The position numbers were made by a program, and so were the translations under genes. From assembly GCA_039889245.1 (NCBI GenBank), contig JAZGVH010000002.1, forward strand, positions 4,030,001 to 4,094,000: a stretch of 64,000 nt of DNA, read 5' to 3'. Shown here piece after piece: positions 57,360-64,000 of the stretch. The stretch's first letter is position 1. Every line of letters begins with the position of its first letter. Under the pieces are notes generated by a model. That model had not been told where the DNA came from. It made no database searches and saw only the letters and a list, made by a program, of their open reading frames with translations. This DNA is from Dermatophilaceae bacterium Soc4.6. Its GTDB lineage: Bacteria > Actinomycetota > Actinomycetes > Actinomycetales > Dermatophilaceae.

Positions 57360-58393
57360 GGGCGACCCCCTCGGCCCTGCGGTGCGGGCTCACCCGGGCG
57401 GTCGCCGTCGTGCTCGTGCTCGTGCGTGCGCTCGTCGTGCTCGTCGTAGTGCTCCTCGTGCGGCGCGTGCCGGTGCCCGTCGTGGAGGTAGTCGACGTGG
57501 TCGCCGTGGGCGACGGCCGGGTGCCCGCAGTCCAGTCCGTGCTCGTGCGGGTGGCGCCTCACCGCCGCATGCACCCTCGACAGCACCCGGCTGCGCAGGC
57601 TCACTCCGGCTGCGACGAGCAGGAAGAGGCCGATCGCGAGCAGCACGATCGTGCCGCCCGAGGGGGTGTCGGCCTCGTAGGAGACGACGACGCCACCCAC
57701 GGCGGCCACGAGGCCGATGAGCGAGGCCCATCTCATGGCGCTGGCGAAGCTGCGGGCGAAGAGCTGGGCCGCGGCGTTGGGCACGATCATCAGGGCGCTG
57801 ATGAGCAGCAGCCCCACGATGCGCATCGAGACGACGACCGTCACGGCGGTGAGCACGCCGACCGTGATGTTGAGCGGCAGCACCGGCATCCCGCTGGCGC
57901 GGGCGTACTCCTCGTCGTTGGCGACGGCGAAGAGCCGCGGCCGCAGCAGGCTCGTGCCGAGCAGCACGACGAGGGCCAGCGCCGCGAAGACCCAGAGATC
58001 GTCGGGGCGCACGGTCGTGATGGCGCCGAAGAGGTAGGCCGTGAGGTTGGCGGGGGTGCCTCCCGGCGCCTTCGCGATGATGACCACCCCGAGAGCGATG
58101 CCTCCGTAGAAGATCAGTGCGAGGGCGACGTCACCGCTGGTGCGGCCGCCAGCCCGGATCAGCTCGATGATCACGGCCGCGGCGACCGCGAGCACGAGGG
58201 CCGCCCACACGGGCGAGGTGCTGGTGAACAGGCCGATCGCCACCCCGGCGAGCGCGACGTGACCCATCCCGTCGCCGATGAGCGACAGCCTGCGCTGGAT
58301 CAGGAAGATGCCCACGAGGGGGGCGACGAGACCCACGAGCACGGCGGCCACGAGGGCGCGCTGCATGAAGTCGTAGGACAGCAGGTCAAGCAC
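57356..58393 (-). CDS. znuB: Zinc ABC transporter permease with His-rich tail
   Basis: 345 residues. Eight or nine membrane helices (residues 1-265) match ZnuB/TroC-type permeases, with IQRRLSLIGDGMGHVALAGVAIG as conserved signature. The last 70 residues are a cytosolic tail crowded with His, Asp and Glu (HPHEHGLDCGHPAVAHGDH and more), which probably binds zinc. It overlaps znuC by 8 nt and zur by 4 nt. Confidence 0.92.
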   Translation of the reverse strand: MLDLLSYDFMQRALVAAVLVGLVAPLVGIFLIQRRLSLIGDGMGHVALAGVAIGLFTSTSPVWAALVLAVAAAVIIELIRAGGRTSGDVALALIFYGGIALGVVIIAKAPGGTPANLTAYLFGAITTVRPDDLWVFAALALVVLLGTSLLRPRLFAVANDEEYARASGMPVLPLNITVGVLTAVTVVVSMRIVGLLLISALMIVPNAAAQLFARSFASAMRWASLIGLVAAVGGVVVSYEADTPSGGTIVLLAIGLFLLVAAGVSLRSRVLSRVHAAVRRHPHEHGLDCGHPAVAHGDHVDYLHDGHRHAPHEEHYDEHDERTHEHEHDGDRPGEPAPQGRGGRP

Positions 58394-59285
58394 GGTGCGT
58401 CCTGCGGCGGTCGGCGGGCTCGCGGCGCTCCCCGGGGGCCACGGGGTCGAGCGGGCCGGCGCTCGGCAGGCCGGGCCGGCGCCCGCGGGCGCCGAGCTCG
58501 TCGTCGTGGTGGTGGGAGTGGTGCTCGTGGAGGATCTCGTCGGCGTGCGCGGTGAAGTCGGCCAGGGACCCCTGCCACGTCAGGGCCCCGAGGTCGACCA
58601 CCACGACCCGGGTCACCACGTCTCGGAAGGCCTCCATCTCGTGCGTGACGATGAGCATGGTCACGCCGGTCGCGGCCAGGCGCTCGAGCACCTGCGCCAG
58701 GACGTGCTGGTTGGCCGCGTCGACCCCCGCCGTGGGCTCGTCCATGATCAGGACCTCGGGCTCGGAGGCCAGCGCCCGGGCGATGAGCACCCGTCGCTGC
58801 TGGCCGCCCGAGAGGGTCGAGACGTCGGTCGTGGCCCGGTCGGCGAGCCCGACGAGGTCGAGGGAGCGGTCGATGACCAGCCGGTCCTGACGGGAGCTGC
58901 GCCCCCACCAGCCCTGGTGGCCGAGCCGTCCGGTGGCCACGATCTCGCGGGCGGTGGCCCGCACCGAGGTCGACAGCGTGTGCCGCTGCGGCACGTAGCC
59001 GACCCGGGTGTGCTCGCGGAACGAGCGGCGCGGCACCCCGAAGAGCTCGACCTCGCCCCCCAGCTGGTCGATCAGGCCGAGGACGCCCCGCACGAGCGTC
59101 GACTTGCCCGAACCGTTGGCGCCGAGCACCGCCACGACCTCGCCGTGCGCAACCTCGAGGGAGGCGTGCGAGACGACCGCGCGGTCGCCGTAGCCGAAGG
59201 AGGCGTCCCGCAGCGCCAGGACCGGCACGCTCGCGCCGCCCGGCTGCTGGGGTGGATGCGGGCTGATGGTGGGGGCGGCGTTCAC
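58386..59285 (-). CDS. znuC: Zinc ABC transporter ATP-binding protein
   Basis: 299 residues. Walker A GANGSGKSTLVRG, Q-loop VPQRHTLS, signature LSGGQQRRVLIARAL, Walker B VLIMDEPTAGVD and H-loop VTHE are complete. A C-terminal extension of about 50 residues begins with a His cluster (HEHHSHHHDDE), matching the His-rich tail of znuB. GTG 59285 is chosen since it overlaps the znuA stop as GTGA. Confidence 0.92.
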   Translation of the reverse strand: MNAAPTISPHPPQQPGGASVPVLALRDASFGYGDRAVVSHASLEVAHGEVVAVLGANGSGKSTLVRGVLGLIDQLGGEVELFGVPRRSFREHTRVGYVPQRHTLSTSVRATAREIVATGRLGHQGWWGRSSRQDRLVIDRSLDLVGLADRATTDVSTLSGGQQRRVLIARALASEPEVLIMDEPTAGVDAANQHVLAQVLERLAATGVTMLIVTHEMEAFRDVVTRVVVVDLGALTWQGSLADFTAHADEILHEHHSHHHDDELGARGRRPGLPSAGPLDPVAPGERREPADRRRTHRA

Positions 59286-60214
59286 GAGCACCCCTGCCCG
59301 GCGCGGAGAGCGGTGAGATCGGCACGCATGACCTCAGGGTAGGTGCGACCCTTCGAGGCTGTCGTGATGCCCTCGATCGGGTCGAGCGTGGCGACCGTCG
59401 CGCCGGTCGTGCGGGCGATGGTGTCAGCGAACTTCGGCTCGACGAGGGTCTCGGCGTAGATGGTCGTGACGCCCGTCGACCGCACGAAGTCGCTGATCCG
59501 GGCAAGGGTCGAGCCCGACGGCTCGACTTCGGGGTCGAGCCCGGTGATCGGCACCTGGGTGAAGCCGTAGCGCTGCGCGAGGTAGCCGAAGGCGGCATGG
59601 CTGGTGACGAGGTCCTTGCGGGCACAGGAGGCCGTGCCGGCCGTGAGCTGCGCGTCGAGCGCGGTCAGGGCGGCGACGAAGCGTGTGGTGCCGGCGGCGT
59701 AGTCGCTCGTGTGCGCCGGGTCGACCTGCGCGAGCCGGGCCCCGATCTCCCGACCGACGGCCTCGAACCGCTGGGGGTCCAGCCAGAAGTGGGGATCCTT
59801 GGCGCCGGCCGCGGCCGGCACGCCGCCCTCGGGGGGCGCCGCGAGGGTGAGGTCGGCGGCGGGGGCGACGTCGAGGGCGTGGTCGGCGCCCTCCTGGGCG
59901 ACGGCCTCGTCGACAGCGGGCTGGAAGCCCGCGGCATAGGTGACGAGGTCGGCGTCGGCGACGGAGGCGACGTCCTGCGGCGACAGCTCGATGTCGTGCG
60001 GCTCGGCGCCCGGCTTGGTCAGGCTCGTGACGCTCACGAGGCTGCCGCCGATCTGCTCCACGGCGTACTCGATGGGGTAGAAGGAGGCCACGACCCGCAC
60101 GGTCCCTCTGCCCGGCGGGCCGCCCGCACCCGCCGTCCTCGAGCACCCGGCGACGGCCCCGGCGAGCAGGGTGGTGGCGACGGCGAGCGAGGTGAGGGTG
60201 CGGGTTGAGCTCAT
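59282..60214 (-). CDS. znuA: Zinc-binding lipoprotein of the ABC importer
   Basis: 310 residues. The lipoprotein signal ends at the lipobox LAGAVAGCS (Cys about 24). Cluster A-I zinc-binding protein features follow: ASFYPIEYAVEQIGG, the ligand His in AEPHDIELSPQDV, HFWLDPQRFEAV, TSHAAFGYLAQRYGF and a late acidic ligand in the ETLVEPKF region. The His-rich loop of many ZnuA proteins is reduced. First gene of the zinc operon. ATG 60214; a longer frame from 60250 would run through the Zur box. Confidence 0.93.
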   Translation of the reverse strand: MSSTRTLTSLAVATTLLAGAVAGCSRTAGAGGPPGRGTVRVVASFYPIEYAVEQIGGSLVSVTSLTKPGAEPHDIELSPQDVASVADADLVTYAAGFQPAVDEAVAQEGADHALDVAPAADLTLAAPPEGGVPAAAGAKDPHFWLDPQRFEAVGREIGARLAQVDPAHTSDYAAGTTRFVAALTALDAQLTAGTASCARKDLVTSHAAFGYLAQRYGFTQVPITGLDPEVEPSGSTLARISDFVRSTGVTTIYAETLVEPKFADTIARTTGATVATLDPIEGITTASKGRTYPEVMRADLTALRAGQGCS

Positions 60215-60234
60215 GTCCCGATCCTGCACCAAGA

Positions 60235-60249
60235 TGAGAATGATTGTCA
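60235..60249. promoter_or_regulatory. Zur box
   Basis: TGAGAATGATTGTCA, an imperfect 7-1-7 palindrome that fits the Zur operator pattern TGAxAATxATTxTCA, 20 nt upstream of the znuA start. It should repress znuACB-zur when zinc is sufficient. Confidence 0.85.
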
Positions 60250-60266
60250 ATATCGCCCTCCGGCGG

Positions 60267-60554
60267 TCAGCCGCGGGGGAAGGCCTGGACGATCGTGAGG
60301 GCGACGGTGATGGCGAGGACGGCCAGCCGCAGGAGCCGCTCGGGCAGCGTGCAGCGCGGCCAGGTCGACCACACGAGGAAGCCCACGAAGGCGACGACCA
60401 CCGCAGTGGCGACGAACCCCACCCGGGGCACGAAGAAGCCGGCGGCGAGCAGCGCCGCCACGACGAGGGCCACGATCAGCCGGGGCGCGGCGTTGAGGCG
60501 CTCGAGGAGGGGATGGGTCCGGTGCTCGACGCGGGAGCGGAAGGGCAGGCTCAC
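60267..60554 (-). CDS. DUF6703-type small membrane protein
   Basis: 95 residues from GTG 60554, with three hydrophobic segments (LIVALVVAALLAAGFFVP, VGFVATAVVVAFVGFLVW, LLRLAVLAITVALTIVQAF). Proteins of this size and pattern (NAAPRLIV...STWPRCTLPERLLR) occur beside glyS in Micrococcales; the function is unknown. TACCCT lies 6 nt before the start. Very long shadow frames run through this region on the same strand, so the boundaries come from hydrophobicity and family form. Confidence 0.72.
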   Translation of the reverse strand: MSLPFRSRVEHRTHPLLERLNAAPRLIVALVVAALLAAGFFVPRVGFVATAVVVAFVGFLVWSTWPRCTLPERLLRLAVLAITVALTIVQAFPRG

Positions 60555-60560
60555 AGCGCA

Positions 60561-60566
60561 AGGGTA
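60561..60566 (-). promoter_or_regulatory. -10 box of the DUF6703 gene
   Basis: TACCCT on the minus strand, 6 nt before GTG 60554. Confidence 0.35.
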
Positions 60567-60628
60567 CGGGGCGGGCTGGGGTGGGCGGGTGCGGCGCACG
60601 GGTGGTGAAAGCCGGTGGCCACGGCAGA

Positions 60629-60634
60629 TAGCCT
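60629..60634 (+). promoter_or_regulatory. -10 box of glyS
   Basis: TAGCCT, 7 nt before ATG 60642. Confidence 0.4.
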
Positions 60635-60641
60635 TGCCCGC

Positions 60642-62054
<1,413 letters not shown>

Positions 62055-62118
62055 TCCCCTCTGGCCACGGGTCTCGGGCGCGTCGGGCGGCACGGGCGGG
62101 ATGACCGGGCCGGTGCCC

Positions 62119-62443
62119 GACCTGCTCGGACGAAGAGGTCGCGTACGGCGAGCCGTCTGCTCCCCACCCCGGCTGGCTCGCCGGCCGCGGGTGCGGGCCG
62201 CTCGCACCCTCCTCCACGTGTGGCAGGACCGGGCCACCCCCGATCCCGTTGCGGCGCTTGGCGCCTCGTCGTGGCGGGTGCGGGTGGCCTCGGCGCGCAC
62301 GCTGTCCGTCGTGGGGGAGCAACGAGCACCTGCCCCGGCTCGAGGCCGTCCGCGACGACGAGGAGCGCACGGGGCGCGACGCCGTGGGCCGGTCGCTGGG
62401 GCTGCTGCGGCACCGGCTCGACCTCCCCACCTCACGTGACTGA
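62119..62443 (+). pseudogene. HEAT-repeat protein remnant
   Basis: One plus frame reads VAALGASSWRVRVASARTLSVVGE, and after about 62,320 another reads HLPRLEAVRDDEERTGRDAV and GRSLGLLRHRL. Together these resemble two HEAT-like helical repeats (D/S-W-R-V-R-x-x-A-A-R, then L-x-x-L-x-D) of a small actinobacterial family, with a frameshift between. No good start is present. The stretch 62055-62118 holds nothing recognisable. Confidence 0.35.
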
Positions 62444-62470
62444 CGGGAGCCTGACAAACCTCACGGGTGG

Positions 62471-62485
62471 GCCGTGACTCACGGC
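62471..62485. promoter_or_regulatory. Candidate operator before the ABC exporter
   Basis: Perfect 7-1-7 palindrome GCCGTGACTCACGGC, 37 nt upstream of the ABC ATPase start. Suits a dimeric repressor, but no regulator gene is visible in the window. Confidence 0.4.
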
Positions 62486-62522
62486 GCAGGTCCCGGGGGA
62501 CTCCCCGCGAGACGGTGAAGGC

Positions 62523-63494
62523 ATGACGACGACAGCACTCCTCCCTTCCACCCGGGCCCCGGGCGCCCCCATACCGGCCATCGAGATCCGTGGCCTGCAC
62601 AAGTCCTTCGGCTCGGTCGACGCCGTGCGCGGCATCGACCTCGTGGTCGAGCAGGGCGAGATCGTCGCCTTCCTCGGCCCCAACGGTGCCGGCAAGACCA
62701 CGACGATCGACATGCTGCTCGGGCTGTCGCGACCCACCGCGGGGACCATCCAGGTGCTCGGACGGAGCCCCCGCGACGCCGTCGCGCACGGGCTCGTCGC
62801 CGCGGTCATGCAGACCGCGGGCCTGCTCAAGGACATCAGCGTGCGCGAGACCCTCGAGCTGGTGGGGTCGCTCTTCACCCACACGACGACCGTCGACAGC
62901 GTGCTCGCCCGGGCCGGCATCACCGACATCGCGGGTCGACGGGTCGACAAGTGCTCCGGCGGACAGCAGCAGCGGCTGCGCTTCGCCATGGCCCTGCTCT
63001 GCGACCCCGACGTGCTGGTGCTCGACGAGCCGACGACCGGGATGGACGTCGAGGGACGGCGCGACTTCTGGGCCGCGATCCGCGAGGACGCCGGCCGCGG
63101 GCGGACCGTCGTCTTCGCCACCCACTACCTCGAGGAGGCCGACGCCTACGCCGACCGGATCGTCCTGGTGCGACAGGGCGAGGTCGTCGCCGACGGCACG
63201 GGGTCGCAGATCAAGGCCATGGCCGCCGGTCGCACCGTGCGCGCCACGCTTCCCGGTGCCAGCGCCGAGTCGCTCGCCGGGGTGCCGGGAGCCGACGGCA
63301 TCGAGATCCGCGGCGACACGGTGCTCGTGCACAGCGCCGACACCGATGCGGTCGCCCGCTACCTGTTGACGCACACCGCCGCCCACGACCTCGAGATCGC
63401 CGCCCGCGGCATCGAGGACGCCTTCATCGCGCTCACCTCGAGCCACCCCACCGGACCCACCACCGGACCCACCAGCGGAAAGGCCTCGGCATGA
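62523..63494 (+). CDS. ABC transporter ATP-binding protein, DrrA-like
   Basis: 323 residues. Walker A GPNGAGKTTTIDMLLG, Q-loop MQTAG, signature KCSGGQQQRLRFAMAL (Cys in place of the first Leu), Walker B VLVLDEPTTGMD and the H-loop ATHYLEEAD are complete. A C-terminal extension from about residue 225 is typical of DrrA-type exporter ATPases for drugs or lipids. Its stop overlaps the permease start (ATGA). Substrate unknown. Confidence 0.9.
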   Translation: MTTTALLPSTRAPGAPIPAIEIRGLHKSFGSVDAVRGIDLVVEQGEIVAFLGPNGAGKTTTIDMLLGLSRPTAGTIQVLGRSPRDAVAHGLVAAVMQTAGLLKDISVRETLELVGSLFTHTTTVDSVLARAGITDIAGRRVDKCSGGQQQRLRFAMALLCDPDVLVLDEPTTGMDVEGRRDFWAAIREDAGRGRTVVFATHYLEEADAYADRIVLVRQGEVVADGTGSQIKAMAAGRTVRATLPGASAESLAGVPGADGIEIRGDTVLVHSADTDAVARYLLTHTAAHDLEIAARGIEDAFIALTSSHPTGPTTGPTSGKASA

Positions 63495-64000
63495 CCGACC
63501 TCGCCACCACCCCCGTCGTCCCAACCGAGCGCCTGGTGCCCCGCTTCGGCGGCGTCAACCGCACCCTCGTCGGCATCGAGCTCAAGCGGCTCCTGCGCAA
63601 CCGGCGCAGCATGATCTTCACCATCGTCATGCCGGCCGCCTTCTTCCTCATCTTCGGCGTCGGCCAGGACTACGGCAGCCAGCGCGCGGCCGGAGGCAAC
63701 GTCACCGCCTACGTCATGGTCTCGATGGCGCTCTACGGTGCGATGATCGCCACCACCGGTGCCGGCGCGATGGTCGCCACCGAGCGGGCCCAGGGCTGGA
63801 GCCGCCAGCTGCGTCTGACCCCCTTGCGGCCCGTGGCCTACGTGGTGGTCAAGGTGGTCGTCGCGCTGCTGATGGGCCTGATCGCCATCACCGTCGTCTA
63901 CGTGCTCGGTCTCAGCACGGGGGCCGAGGTCGACCGTCCGTCCATCGTGGTCACGACCGCCCTCATCGCCTGGGCCGGGTCGCTCGTCTTCGCCGCCTTC
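63491..64000 (+). CDS. ABC-2 type transporter permease (3' end outside window)
   Basis: The first 170 codons of a DrrB-like ABC-2 permease. A cytosolic start (VNRTLVGIELKRLLRNRRSM) is followed by membrane helices MIFTIVMPAAFFLIFGV, VTAYVMVSMALYGAMIATTGAG and VVVKVVVALLMGLIAITVVYVLG. The ERAQGWSRQLRLTPL loop is the family's coupling segment. Translationally coupled to the ATPase gene. It runs off the right edge of the window. Confidence 0.88.
   Translation, partial: MTDLATTPVVPTERLVPRFGGVNRTLVGIELKRLLRNRRSMIFTIVMPAAFFLIFGVGQDYGSQRAAGGNVTAYVMVSMALYGAMIATTGAGAMVATERAQGWSRQLRLTPLRPVAYVVVKVVVALLMGLIAITVVYVLGLSTGAEVDRPSIVVTTALIAWAGSLVFAAF

Overview
The window is a chromosomal segment of a high-GC Actinomycetota. 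GTG starts are very common, G/C dominates third codon positions, and many genes have a TANNNT -10 hexamer only 6-7 nt before the start codon, as in leaderless transcripts. Gene content and order (hemW-DUF3097-hrcA-dnaJ-rsmE, HIT-phoH-ybeY-corC-era, leuA behind a leucine leader peptide, recO-uppS, zur-znuBCA, DUF6703-glyS) suggest a member of Micrococcales, probably close to Intrasporangiaceae. The taxon is inferred, not proven.

Layout. 1-15.6 kb: the 3' end of a copper amine oxidase, an RsmC-like methyltransferase, a GntR/FCD regulator divergent from a proline iminopeptidase, hflX, a CPA1 antiporter overlapping a GH63-type glucosidase, OsmC, an SDR-type epimerase, a double GNAT protein, a DinG-type helicase, holA and rpsT. 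15.6-21 kb: a PemK/MazF-fold protein, an MFS exporter, an AAA ATPase and a TetR-P450 pair. 21-35.6 kb: housekeeping core (lepA, tyrosine phosphatase, hemW, DUF3097, hrcA-dnaJ behind a CIRCE element, rsmE, an ECF sigma/membrane-anchored partner pair, HIT, phoH, ybeY, corC, era). 35.6-47.2 kb: DUF1304, enoyl-CoA hydratase, a collagen-like pseudogene with an in-frame amber codon, an M4 metalloprotease, a split DUF1707 locus, a serine beta-lactamase-like protein, leuL-leuA, a lactonase, and a two-component system whose kinase and regulator genes flank a ferric-reductase-like membrane protein and an Ala-rich secreted or anchored protein.

47.2-53.1 kb is an accessory island, visibly more AT-rich in its middle. 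It is bounded on the left by an orphan 78-bp copy of the 3' end of alkB and on the right by the intact alkB, in the same orientation. It holds a GT1 glycosyltransferase, a lipoprotein, a secreted trypsin-fold protease, and several decayed genes: a membrane protein and a small ORF each split by TAG, a frameshifted PH-like protein, and a RelE toxin tail. No integrase or transposase is visible.

53.1-64 kb returns to core genes: alkB, recO-uppS, a flavin disulfide reductase, the zinc module zur-znuB-znuC-znuA with a clear Zur box, DUF6703, glyS, a decayed HEAT-repeat gene, and a DrrAB-type ABC exporter cut by the window end.

I did not find a clearly new multi-gene system. The observations most worth follow-up are the island in the alkB 3' end, the coupled but decayed gene pair inside it, the histidine kinase lacking its N-box asparagine beside the ferric-reductase module, and the two-part DUF1707 locus.
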